Source: Druceiella hillmani
Taxonomy: Eukaryota; Arthropoda; Insecta; Lepidoptera; Hepialidae
Direction of reading: 5' to 3'
Length of the DNA: 64,000 nt
NCBI GenBank assembly: GCA_039881145.1
Contig: JAYKKI010000007.1
Span: forward strand, 40,257,001-40,321,000
Positions within the stretch are counted from its first letter, which is position 1. Each line of letters starts with the position of its first letter. Of this stretch, positions 49,952 through 61,603 are shown piece by piece. The position numbers and the translations under genes were made by a program. The notes beneath the pieces were generated by a model. The model did no database searches and was not told the DNA's origin. It saw nothing but the letters and a program-made list of their open reading frames with translations.

Positions 49952-51194
49952 TAAATAAATAAAATTATGACCGGTGAGATTAATCACAGTTTTGACCACC
50001 GACGAAGGTGAATCGACGGTTTAATCATCCATATTTTATGGAATGAAACTATGACAGTTTAACTCCGTCGAAAGTTTAAATTCTACATTATTTTTACTGG
50101 CGGATCTGGATGGTTTAAACTCATCTTCGTAGATTAACCGCGCCAATATGGCCGCTGGTTATCTACGTTTCTATCATCCTACTGTATTTACATTCAGTAG
50201 TCATATTATTTTAGCCCTTATTTACAAAATTCTTAATAACATTGGTACGTAATTACATTAATAGAATTACATTATTAAGTATTAGGCTTACATTATTAGT
50301 AAATCAAAACAAAATGGAAAACGCGAGTGGCTATTGGTGAATCGTATTGCAGTTAAAATTTCATTTCTCTCTCAATGATATTGTGCAATCTTTTTTGTAA
50401 TGCAAATATTACAAATTTAAAAACATGTAAATTTATCAAAAACATGCTTTTACTAATCAGTAACCGCAGGTTAGTAACATGAATCACATCTAGTCGCTTA
50501 CTCCAGTAAGATAAAACATTTTGTCAATCAAAATCTTCAGTGTTGAAAGTCGCAAATAAATTTAACTAAGTTTAGGTGAACCTAGATTATTGTTATATTG
50601 AAATTACTACTTGAATATAATCGACAGATTAATTGTAAACAAAGACTTGTAGATAGTTAATTTAAACTCTGATCTTTCATCCCACGATAGGATGAAGGCG
50701 TCCTTATGTATCTTCAAGCTAATCTTAATCGTATCATTTTTTTATTGACATATATAATACATATATTAATAGATATAGTACATATATAATATAGTATAAT
50801 AGATTTCTAATACATTTAACATGACTATAATACGAGTACTCCATAACTACAGGAGAGATTGGGCAGCTAGAATTAATATTTTCTTATCCCTTTGTAGTCA
50901 ACTCCCTACGTTTCCAAACTGGACAAAACATCTATCAGCATTTCCACCTAAGATAGATAATGATGGAACCGTGTGATACTTTCCATTACTTGATTCCTCC
51001 CCTTCTTAGCTATTTTATAAACTTTTCGCAAGTGGTCAAGACCTACTTAGATGGTGTAATATTTGTATTTTTCTTAAAATTTTAATTTGTAAATTAATAT
51101 TTCAAGGCGTTTGTTGATTTCACTCTATCAATCAGCTTAAGCAACGCACATACCATTCAGTGATTTGATAGGTTAGTATCAATCACACATTTTA
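49952..51194. other. No gene; foldback fragment
   Basis: At about 50175-50235, TACTGTATTTACATTCAGTAGTCATATTATTTTAGCCC (shortened here in sense) resembles the right arm of the foldback at 49134, suggesting an older fragment of that family. The rest is AT-rich. Confidence 0.45.
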
Positions 51195-51206
51195 ATAATA
51201 TAATTA

Positions 51207-51290
51207 TGGGCTCCTCCGCGTTTCGGAAGGCGTTAAGGAGTTGGTCCCGGCTGTTGTTATTGGACTACAGGCATTTTAAAAAATCTAGCC
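51207..51290. mobile_element. Fragment of an abundant lepidopteran repeat
   Basis: GGGCTCCTCCGCGTTTCGGA followed by AGGCGTTAAGGAGTTGGTCC and CGGCTG matches in pattern a repeat very common in moth and butterfly DNA. It is recognised from memory, not by a search. Ends are not visible. Confidence 0.5.
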
Positions 51291-53633
51291 GAAGAAGCTG
51301 TTGTAAAGATTAGATAGCAGTCGCATTGTATAAAAACTAGCACCCTGACCAAAGCTTTTGGGTAAAGCTAACTCGAAACAGGTATTCATTTTTGAAATTA
51401 TTAATCTCTAGAAACAACTTGCCGAAATTTTTAGCTCAAAATCGCTTTTATTGTACATTTAGATATTCGTTGCCAAAGACTAAACTTTCGATATCAACTC
51501 ACTAGACGCTAGCTATGGATAGTAAAACTTAATGAAAATTTTTAAGAATTTTCAATATCGTAAAGCTTTAGTATAGTTTCCACGAAATCGAAAGACTTGT
51601 AATTTACGTATATTTCGGTTCGGTGCTCTTAGAAACTTTTGTATTAACTCAAAGTAAATTCCTGAAACTTTCCACTTTCTTTGAGCGCCTTCTGGCTAAT
51701 GGGATTTCACAATATTAGTTTAAATAAATGTGTCATACTGTTTACATTATCACGTGTGACTAAACTCACACGTACTTAATACATGATCAAGAAGGTGGCT
51801 TACTTGGGCTCTAGTACATATTTTCTCAAATTTTATCGTATGATAATAAATATTTAATAACTTCTTAACACTAATTATGTTTTCTGAGAATAAATGTGAA
51901 TGTGTAATTCAAAACTGTGCTAGTCTACTGTGCTAGTATCGGACCTATTGCTTTTTTCCCTATATTCAAGTAAGTTTATTACTTCTTTTCCGAAAGCACT
52001 ATCGCCCATTCGATTCAATATTTTGAGAGTTTATTGCATTTGATAACAAATTTAGACAAAATTTAATGGGCGATATAATATTTTCTTTATTAACAATATT
52101 CATTCAGTTTTTCTACTATAATATCTACATTAACTGAGATCAGCCAGACTGAACTTGAGTAATAAAAGAGAATCGGACAAAACATATAACTGGTATTTGT
52201 ATTAGTGGCTAATGTTAGTTTTTTATGTTATTGCAAATCCTAAAAAGTCTAGATCCTTTAAAATGCATTAATAACAACTCACATCGAAATACTAATTTCA
52301 CTAAGTATACACTGCGCTAATTATGTGAATGTGGGAAGGATCAATACGGTCCTTGTGTTGGGAATGATTAGAGACAATGATCCACTTCCATTCCATAGGG
52401 ACGCAGTAATTTTTACTTTGAAAACCTATAATTTAAATAGATTCGTTTTAAAAATACTTTAAAGTATCCACATTTGTATAGCTGCTTTAGTTGAATGGTA
52501 TATAAGTATTAGTACCACAGCCAAAATAGCTCGAGTTCGGATTGCACTTTGGCAACAATTTTTTTCTGTTTTTTATAAATTATATTTGATATAACAATGA
52601 AATTTAAATCTGACAAATAGTTTTGTAATCTTGGTCTTTCTACGCCTTAAATAGCCAATTTAAAAAGGCCACTTAAAAGGCGACTTCAAAAAGGCTACAC
52701 TTCCACCAATGAGTACCAGCGATAACTCGTGTTGGTCGACACCATTTGGATTTTAGTATTTAAACGTTACTGATTGCGGAACAACCAATAGGTACTTATC
52801 ACCTAAGATGATTGAAGTTTAGTTAAACTGTGGGATGATAAAAAGACCTGTGTTGCCAATAATACCAACCTTGTTCCCAATTAAAAAAATTCCGCAATGA
52901 AGGACTTCACTATCTCTACCCATGCATTCATACCTTTAAACATAATTAAAAACACTAATATAACGTCTTATAATTCTTTCCAATCATAGTTTTTTGTCAT
53001 ATTTCTCTCCCGTATGTCCTTATATTACCACAGATCTCTAAATGTATAGTTTTTCAACCCCTTCCCTTCGATATATTCTCGATATGATCGTCTTAATTTT
53101 TATAATTTCGTATCTTTTTTGAGATTTTATTATATTAATTTTCCTGTCAATTATTTATGTCATATCGTCAAAAAAATCATGTTATGAACTTAACCATATT
53201 TAATTATCTCTATACGAACGTATCTAACAGTTTCGAAAATAACTCTAATAAATTCTACGATTCAATATCGATGAAAACTGTATAAATAACTCCAAAAATT
53301 ACCCTATAAATCTCTCCATTTGTTGCTTCTTACTTTGCTTTAAATTAATACTCAAAATCGATAAAATTTTGGTTATTTCTACAAATTGTTTATTTACTGC
53401 ATATCAATATTCCCGTTTTTTTTATGTTAGTTTATAGATGACTATTTTAACTATTTCAATTGCTCCTTTTTCTCCTCTTTATTTGATTATATGATATTAA
53501 TTTCCAACTGAAATATCTCTGTTAAGATTTTCATCACATTTAATATCCTTGAGACTTTATATAGTTGTTCTTCAATTAATTTAAATTTAGATTCATAATC
53601 GTAAAAGCCCGAATTTAATTTTATAAATAAAAG
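51291..53633. other. Gene-free AT-rich DNA
   Basis: No frame, RNA gene or clear repeat in 2.3 kb. The stretch 52640-52830 is slightly GC-richer but without motifs. Confidence 0.55.
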
Positions 53634-53645
53634 AAAATATCACCT

Positions 53646-53926
53646 CACAATTAAATGAAACTACGTGATGTAGTATTATTTCTAATTTCATTAAGTTCTT
53701 TACCACGACCTATTACAACATCTTCAGGGGGGATATTAGCAAAGATATATCTTTCAAAGATATATCTTTGCTAATAGCCCACCTGAAGATGTTGTAATAC
53801 AACGAAACCTAGGTCGTGGTAAAGAACTTAATGAAAGTAGAAATAATACTACATCACGTATGTACGTAGTCATTTAATTGTGAATAATGAATTTCTACAA
53901 AATTAACGCCAAATATATTGAATATC
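53646..53926 (+). mobile_element. Hammerhead-bearing palindromic element, copy 5
   Basis: A 12-bp target-site duplication AAAATATCACCT flanks it exactly (53634-53645 and 53927-53938), the best in the family. The left arm has a 12-base deletion that removes GAAA from its minus-strand ribozyme. The right arm is complete, and the tail is on the right. The centre is an expanded AAAGATATATCTTT palindrome. Confidence 0.9.
53779..53819 (+). ncRNA. Hammerhead ribozyme motif (copy 5, consensus-perfect)
   Basis: CCAC 53779-53782; CTGAAGA 53783-53789; T 53790; stem II GTTGT-AAT-ACAAC 53791-53803; GAAA 53804-53807; CCTAGG; T53814 C53815; GTGG 53816-53819. Cleavage is expected after C53815. Against the classical core (CUGANGA...GAAA...NUH) the only oddity is one extra U between A9 and stem II; an extra base there is known in some viroid hammerheads. 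ACCTAGGT can only pair between two molecules, suggesting a dimeric ribozyme as described for short-stem-III hammerheads of Penelope-like elements. Confidence 0.72.
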
Positions 53927-53938
53927 AAAATATCACCT

Positions 53939-54059
53939 TATGAAAAATTATATTATGAGCTACTTCACAAAATTAAATTATACATTTTTCTATTTTTCGC
54001 TCCATCCATATCTAATAAGTCCAAGCAACATCTAATAATCGGGGCAATTAAATATTCAT
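53939..54059. other. AT-rich linker
   Basis: Nothing seen between the palindromic element and the following GC-richer island. Confidence 0.6.
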
Positions 54060-54370
54060 GAAGTATCCGCAGGCAGTATTAGGCGGCGCCTATACATTGG
54101 CCGTTCGCTTTATTGATACCACGCCGTTCTTTTATGGTAATGCGGCACGATTTGCATTCGTATGCGCGATAATGGAAGCAATGAGCGGTAATTGAATGAC
54201 GATTTGCTCAGTGCAAATTAGCTATCGAAACGTTCGTACCTAAGATTCCAAATCGTTTGGGTAAAGACCGCTCGCTTCCGGAGTTAAGTGACTTTTTCGT
54301 TGAAGTTTAGTGCGCTGTGCTTTGGCAACTTGTGCCAGTTTGCAAAATAAAAGCGAACAGTTTTGTAGAG
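54060..54370. promoter_or_regulatory. GC-richer unique island, candidate conserved non-coding element
   Basis: Balanced-composition, non-repetitive DNA: TTAGGCGGCGCCTATACATT, CGCTTTATTGATACC, TATGCGCGATAATGG and GGTAATTGAATGACG. TTTATTGA and TAATTG cores are of the type bound by homeodomain proteins. It ends near a donor-like TTTTGTAAGTTT (54374). No frame is open. The regulatory role is inference. Confidence 0.3.
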
Positions 54371-56109
54371 CTTTTGTAAGTTTTAAAGCTCGTGATTAGT
54401 TTAGAAAATGTTTGTTGAGCATTTGTTTATTTTTTAATTTATGTTTATTGTTGATCAAGCACTATTTAATTATTTTGGAATGTCACTCTCGTTAATGCAT
54501 TATTATGCAGTGTTCCGTATCACAATATTGGATCAAAAATGTGAATCTTTGCGTCTTGTGGATCATGACATATTTTGCTATTGATGTTTGTAGTAAAGGC
54601 ATATTTAAATATATATTTACTTATTTATCGAAATATCTGGACGTCGACTTCATAAAAAATTTTTTTTGCTTTCCAAATGAGTTCGAAATGACGCATCATC
54701 TGAGAAAATGCGGACGTTATTAAAAAAAAATTCTGTTTTTCTTGTACAATAATATCTCAATGTATGCAATCAGTATAAATATTATACGGAAACTAATTTC
54801 AACAAACTGCCGTTTTGAGGTCTGGCAAGTGTATTGAAAACTGTACGGAATAGAAAACAACTAAACAGGTGTGCTTTTTAAGTCTCATTAACGAAAAGAA
54901 AAAAGGAAGATGATGAAAAGCTCATCAAAAACAAATCGGCAATAATTGCAGCATTGTATAATAACAATGAAATTTTATTACTGCCTAATGAAATGCTGTG
55001 AACTACGTTTATATATGATAGTGAATCACATATATTATTTTACAATAACAAAAGTAAGATGATGAAATTTGAAGAAGAAGAAAAGATTTTACATAATTAT
55101 GCTCCAATACCGCACTTTACTCCCACTCCTATTGCTCTACTTCGTTTACGGGTCTTCAATCATAAATAATAATTATCAGAATCCTAAAATAAATCCATGA
55201 AAACATAGGTGTAAATTTTCAAAATAATTTGAGAATCTTTAACTTGGGTATTAAACCCATGGGTACAAAAAATAAAAAAGCACTGCAGTACAAAATTACA
55301 AAAACTGGTGCGTTAAATGTCCGTGCCGATTTTTTCCCACATCTCAAGATTGATAGGCAGGAATATTTTGAATTTTATTGATATATTATAAATTCGCGAT
55401 TAACACATAAAGAATTTTGCCTTTCATAAACAATTATTTAAGAAAATATCATCACAATGTATCCTCACCAAAAGACAATTAAAAATATTTCACATTTGAT
55501 TTAGATGTTTGTGTAGATTTATGCACGCCGTATGTCTCTTTATAAGTTGAAATCATTTTAATTACTTTATTAAAACAGTTTATATAATCTGGTAGAGCAA
55601 TATATTATATCTGCTATAAATATGGAAATCATAAAACACGCCTAATCATTAATTGATCATACACAAACGAATGGGCTACAGACCTATAGATAAACCTATA
55701 AGTCTTAACTAAATTCCATATTATGATGATGAGAAATGAAAACTGTGATGAACATATATGTAAGATGAACTAAAGATTAATATAAAAAAAGATTATGGCA
55801 CTACGTAGATGTGGTAGAAAAGTTAGGGGAAAAAAGGTAGAAAAGCATATGTGGTAGAAAAGTTACGATGTGAAAATTTATAATATTTTGCAAACTGTCA
55901 AAATGACGTAATCAGTTTGGAAAATCGTTGAACTAGATAATAAGTAAAAAGCAAGATTACACCAAAAATAGTACTTCAAGAAAGAAAATAAAGTAAATAT
56001 GTCAAAATCAGCGGCATGGTAACGCATGGTCGCTACTCACCCTTCTTACCTAGCAGGTAATGTTAAATATATATATATACATATAAGTAGTATGGAATGA
56101 GTGGATCAA
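54371..56109. other. No gene seen
   Basis: AT-rich. The 72-codon frame at 54505-54723 has no domain. GTGGTAGAAAAGTTA is doubled near 55811 and 55851. Confidence 0.5.
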
Positions 56110-56310
56110 GTAAATAACAGGAGTCAGGGATGAGGTGGGGAGATCAAGTGACAACAGTGGAAACGGGCAGAACGTATTGCCAGAAAGGATAACACTCCTT
56201 GGGCAAGGAGGAGGAAAACCACATTGTGTTAGACAGGATTAGAAATTTGGACAGAAGGCCTACGTCCAAAGACGGACGCATTAAAGGATGTAACGAATAA
56301 ATAAATATAC
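56110..56310 (+). pseudogene. 3' end of a LINE (RTE-like tail), frameshifted
   Basis: GMRWGDQVTTVETGRT and, in another frame, the end pattern EIWTEGL or KAYVQRRT over GGCCTACGTCCAAAGACGGA correspond to the carboxy end of RTE-like LINE proteins ('R.RW.D......... W..l.EAYV..'). An ATAAATAAATATACATAC tail follows. Multiple frameshifts show it is long dead. Confidence 0.55.
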
Positions 56311-58028
56311 ATACATAAAAATGCTATTTTTTTATAAAATTAAGTCAACTTCTTTTCGGTACTTTAATAAAGTATTAAGTAAACTCCCTTACAAATACTG
56401 GCTAATGACGTCATAATCCAGTTGTGTTTTGTATTCGCGCGAATCGGGGCGTTTTCGCGCGAATCGTAGTTCGTCAGTTTTTGAGTCGTTATAACATTGT
56501 AATGAAAACTCCCAAATACGATATATTTATTTTAACCGTTTTTAATGTTATTACTTATTCTATTGTAGTAATGAAAAATATAGTCAAATACCCTATTGCG
56601 AGATATTCGTCTTTCGTCCAATATTTCCCTGAAGATGAAGCTTGTATGATACAAATAACATCATTACATAACGAATAACTTGATACATAATGAAGCAGTC
56701 AATGAACTAAAACAAACAATATATTTAATCGTTCACTGAGCGAGATTATATCCTTGTACTGGAATTGAACTAATCTTCCTGCAATGACCTTCGCCAATTG
56801 TGTGTGAATTGCGTAACTCCCAATAGTCGCTTGATTATACGCACTGTGACTTGCACTTTGCCGCAAACAGAGTGACGTGGCAAGTTTGAACGTGATCAAT
56901 TTAGGACCTAACCAATTACTTGAAGGCTTCCAGTTAAGACAGTCATCGAACTAAAGTCGTAAAATGTTCAAATGGCGTGTCTCTCACTAATTATATATTT
57001 ACCTAACATATAACTCTTAACACCTGCCAGTAAGTTTAAGCTAATCGGTTCTTTGATTATTGTGGCTATTTCTCATTGTTTATGGTTTTAGCTTCAAATA
57101 ATACCATTTTGTTAGATTAACTTTTCTGGATGATCGGTTTTTGATGGGAATAATATATCTAAAAAAAACAATGAATTAAAAAATGTGTGTTCGTATGTAG
57201 GCAAGTGTGCCAGTTCAGCACAGGCGTAATGCAGAAAGCAATAAACCGATTTGCATAACGTTTAGTTTTTGGCAGTTTGGTTATGTTGTAGCTGTTTTTG
57301 TTTTTCATTGTTTTTGCTAACTTCAAAATTTGGGAGTATTTACATAAAATCCATTTAAAAACTCGATTTCCTCAAAAACCTGTCCAACAATTTTCTTCAG
57401 ACTTTTCATATTGTTAGTACTTTACATGACAAACAATTTCATGACTAGTTTCCCGGGAAAAATCTGATCAGTGTCAGGAAAAAATCAGTTTTGTCTCATA
57501 CAAGAAATACGTCGCGCTGCAATGATAAGTGTAAAAGGAAAATTTCCGGCATCGACACGTTGTTTGTATCTCGCTATGTGACCGGCCTCTAAATTATTAA
57601 CCGTTCGATTTAGAAAGTGATAATGTTTTTTTTTAATATTAAAGAAAATAAGCAATGTGTGATATTAATTAAAAGTTAATAAATTAAATGCGGAAACAAT
57701 TTATTTCAATTAAACTCTTACACATTGGGTGCACAAGTCGTGCACGGTCAATCGTGACTGAGGCTACCTTGCCGCCGGTCGTCCGTCTGTTGATACCTAA
57801 CGAGTTTAATGCAAATATAAAAAAGGAAATGCAAAATATAGAGCAAGTATAAAATAACATTTTCAGAAAAAGAAATTTAATCAAAGTTATGAAAGATAAA
57901 ACTGATTATTTTTGCAGATGATTCTAGCAGCAGAATTGCGTCAGAAAAGTAAGAGTTTATCGTAAGTAACGATGAGAAGAGACAAAAAATTATTATATAT
58001 TACAATCCATAACCTACATGAAAAACTT
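56311..58028. other. No firm gene
   Basis: At 56433-56470 CGCGCGAATCG occurs twice in 35 bases. The 84-codon frame over 56424-56678 (with a hydrophobic stretch FILTVFNVITYSIVVM) shows no known domain and is not called. The rest is AT-rich. Confidence 0.45.
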
Positions 58029-58500
58029 AAAACCCGGCCAAGTGCAAAACAGACTCGCGCGAAGGGTTTCGTAGCACCAAACCATATTAAACTTATATTT
58101 CTCAAACACACTGTGAAAAATAAAAAAAATATTGCTATGGTCGGTACCAAAAATACACCGTATATCAAAAGCTGCCCAACATGTCTTATTTGAACCAATT
58201 TTCGTTGAAAGTTTATTTTAATTTCTACCACCCTAATTTTTTGCAGCATTGACACTCGTTAGTTGAAAAGTTAGAAAGGGGGGGGCACTTTTAAGAAAAG
58301 TTTTTTAAGTTATTTTGAAGACTATATCATTTTTGAAACCTATACCCCAGACGCATATTTGCACTGGATTATTTTTCATTCCTCAGTTACATGTACCCCT
58401 AATATTCTTTTTTTATAATTTTACTATTTTATTGTATAGCGGTTCATAGAATATACTGTGACATGCGGACATCAGTTTTTGGTTACGGAATCCTAATAAT
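58029..58500 (+). mobile_element. Abundant lepidopteran dispersed repeat, full-length-like copy
   Basis: It begins ACCCGGCCAAGTGCAAAACA and GACTCGCGCGAAGGGTTTCG, and ends TTTTTGGTTACGGAATCCTA. These are the characteristic two ends of a repeat widespread in moths and butterflies. Frames inside (57941-58255 minus, 57972-58193 plus) are shadows of the element. A G8 run lies at about 58278. The class is debated; I name only the family pattern. Confidence 0.7.
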
Positions 58501-60569
58501 TGTGACAAAATTATTCTGAAATGACTAAAAATGCCCATCATATTCTGAAATAACTAAAAATGTTTAAAATTAAATTTGTAAAACGATCAATACATAGACT
58601 ATTTACAGCAGCTAGTTACAAAATTTTGGAAAACATCCAGAAAATAAGAGTTTGAACCGTATTTTTAAACTTAAATATTTTCATGCCAATTTTATGAGAA
58701 GGAAAGTTTGGTTTGTTTGCTTGTGTTTAGGAGGATAGCATAAAAACGTTTTATCCCATTGACATGAAACTCGTCATTTTGTAGTTTATACGTTCCAGAT
58801 AAACATAGAATATGTGGACAAAATACAACAAATATTTAAGTAAAAGTGGTGAAAGTGTGCTGGATGCATTTTTGAGTTAAACTTTTAAGCCTCTGTAACC
58901 GTTTACAATAATATACCAAGGTATTGTAGACAAAATGGAAACCTACAAAACAAATTCCAGAGTGTATTTGTCCAACTGCAATTCTGTAAGAGAATAAAAC
59001 ACAGAATAAGTAACTAACCGTTGAGAACACCGTCAAAAATGATCCCAAATAAAGCCAGGACTATGTCTAATCGTATAAGTTAAGTTGGAAAACGATTTGG
59101 TTATTAAAACAGTTTGAATAATTTTGTTATATTAATTTCTTAGTTTAACAAGAGTACTTGGTATTTTAAAATTGGACCTCACTTTACGACAACATATATT
59201 TTATACTGGTTTCTTAAAAAGTGCAATAAAGTTTGAGTGTACAATAAGATTAAGTTATTTCTATATACAGTTAAAGTAACAGTTAAGCGACATTAAAACA
59301 TCATTTGACAAGGTAACAATGATACAAATACATATCTCATGAAATGCATAAAATTATGTTAAAACAATATGAATACTTTGTCAAATATCGTAAACATCTC
59401 ATTCTTTCAACCGCCAAACAGATCATCCGTATTGTTGCGATAATCCACATCACAGAACGTACAATAGCGACCACTCGAAAATTATAGACACGGCCCACAG
59501 CCAATAATACCGTGGGCGATGAGGTGGATGTCATACTACAACGGTATAAGAAGCACGGAGTTATGAAATGGACGGAGTTAACACATGCTATGGGTTATAA
59601 GTACATCCGACATAGTGAATAATACCTCAATTTCTTTACCCAACATTTTATGATTTATTTACCAATTTATTGTTTTGCTTCTCCATAGTAGAGATTCTCA
59701 AATATATTCTAAATGTTAACCCGTCTAAAAGCGTTTTCACGGAAATTATTTTTCAATTAATAGGAAGGTACGTAAAATAATGTGTGTGCTAAAATCTCAA
59801 AAAAAACAATACTTTTTATATAATTTGATTTATTTTCTGTTAAACAATATTTCCTGAAAACTGTACTTTCTATGTAACTTGATTTACTTCCTGTTGTAAG
59901 GACTAAAAATCACACACAATAATTTCTCCCACCTTAGAATACAATTGTTGTTAACACAACGAGAACTCTTTAGTTTTTTAGTTCCACGTCCAGTTATAAT
60001 AAAAACGAAATAGAAATGTAAACGCTTAAATTTTAAAATTGAAACTTATTCATTTTTGCGGTCATATAGGTAGATTTTAACTACACTATATAGGAATAGA
60101 TAAGCACATAAGCTTGAAAAAAGCGCCACTCAATCATCAAATAGTTTGAATATCGTTATCATCTATGAAAAGGAGCTAGATTTTTTTTATGAGCTATGCA
60201 GTAAACAACATGTTGATGTAGCAAACGCAAACATGAATGTGTTGTCAAATGTGATGTGACTAAATTGATATAAATATTATATTATATAAAGACAATATTA
60301 TTTATGAAAATAAGGAAAATTATATTGCTTATAGGACCTAAAATAATGTTAAACCTTATTCAAATACCGAATTGTCCATTTCCAATTATAAAATTTCCAA
60401 CGTTGATAATTTTCTCCCCAATTACGAGTTATTTCTATAGTTTACGTATTTTTTTTTATATATTTTTATACCTTTGCAAGAAATTCGCCTTAGGTTTCTT
60501 TATAAACCAATATTAAATTTTTTTAAATCTCTCACTTTACTGACTAAATTTTCTTTATTTCTAATGTAA
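58501..60569. other. No gene seen
   Basis: AT-rich. A balanced patch at 59400-59600 has overlapping frames. The plus frame contains AKQIIRIVAIIHITERT, which I considered and rejected as a transposase end. Confidence 0.5.
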
Positions 60570-60655
60570 ACAATTAAATGAAACTACGTGATGTAGTATT
60601 ATTTCTACTTTCTTTAAGTTCTTTACCACGACCTGGGTTTCATTGTATTAAAACA
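60570..60655 (+). mobile_element. Hammerhead-bearing palindromic element, copy 6 (truncated arm)
   Basis: Only the outer part of a left arm remains: AATTAAATGAAACTACGTGA through TTCTTTACCACGACCTGGGT to TTTCATTGTATTAAAACAAC. The CTGAAGA half of the minus-strand ribozyme is absent, so it cannot cleave. The following open frame to 60817 runs out of the element and shows no domain. Confidence 0.75.
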
Positions 60656-61474
60656 ACGAATAAACGAAGCAACGTAAAAATAATCATAGGACCAAATATA
60701 TTATTATTGACTTGGCATAGATATCTACATAAATATACGAGAAAACATTGTGGATACAAAAACAAAATCCTCAAAAACTTTCGCACACAAACACATATCA
60801 AACTCGCATTTGACTAAAATATCCTTAATAAAGTAATTCCTTCATCTTTCCAGTTCTGTATTATATGTTATGTTGCATTATCCAAGATACGTTTTTGCTT
60901 ACATTTGTTGATATATAAGTGTTGCAGTACTCTTTGTCCTATCCTTTTTCCATTTTTTCTTATTACTACGCCAAGTCTGACCTGATTGAATAGATCCCGA
61001 TGACATATCGTAAACTGAATACCAACATTATGTCAAATCACGTACAGGTAAATAAGTGCTCGTTTCGAATGAGATAAGTTGAACAACAACAATAGATGTG
61101 AGTTTGAACAGCATTGACCCACTTGTTAAGAACTTTTGAACTGTTTTGTTTCGACGACAACGACCTTGACTTTTGAAACTTCTGTGTTTATTTTTAGACC
61201 ATAGAAAGGTACATTTAGTAGCATGAATTGAAAGGGAAACTGATCTTATAAACAAATAGGTTTAATTTGGAGGTGAAATTCTATTTTATTTTTGTGATGT
61301 TTTATGATTACACTTTGGAAGAGTTAAAACAAACCTAATGATTTCTTTCTCTCACTTTAATTCTTATAATAATAACAATAATAATATAGCCCTTTTATTC
61401 GGATCTATTATACAATTCTTTATATAACCAAACTTAAAATTAAAGAAAATATAACATAAAATAATCCTATCTTA
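60656..61474. other. No gene seen
   Basis: AT-rich. Short frames only, such as 61028-61255 on the minus strand, without domains. Confidence 0.5.
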
Positions 61475-61603
61475 TTAATTTAATATTTCCTGTTTCTTTA
61501 TTTTCTGTGGATCCGTTTGCCAGTCGGCAAAGGCCTCTTCCAATTTTCTTTTGTTGGAAGGTTGTGGTCTCTTTTCCCCACGATAACCAGTCGGCTTGGG
61601 ACT
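61475..61603 (-). pseudogene. Short coding remnant, LINE-like carboxy end
   Basis: A 42-codon minus-strand frame between stops includes SNKRKLEEAFADWQTDPQK. The 'kLEEAFA' pattern and the plus-strand signature GGCAAAGGCCTCTTCCAA are those I associate with LINE tails in Lepidoptera. Upstream coding sequence is lost. A chance resemblance cannot be excluded. Confidence 0.35.

Noticed and set aside
57941..58255. 104-codon minus-strand protein
   Set aside because: It lies mostly inside a recognised dispersed repeat (58029-58500) and has an overlapping frame on the other strand.
59337..59560. Transposase carboxy end (plus-strand AKQIIRIVAIIHITERT)
   Set aside because: It lacks the LHN-type motif expected after such a helix in Harbinger transposases, and no terminal repeats or further coding similarity are present.
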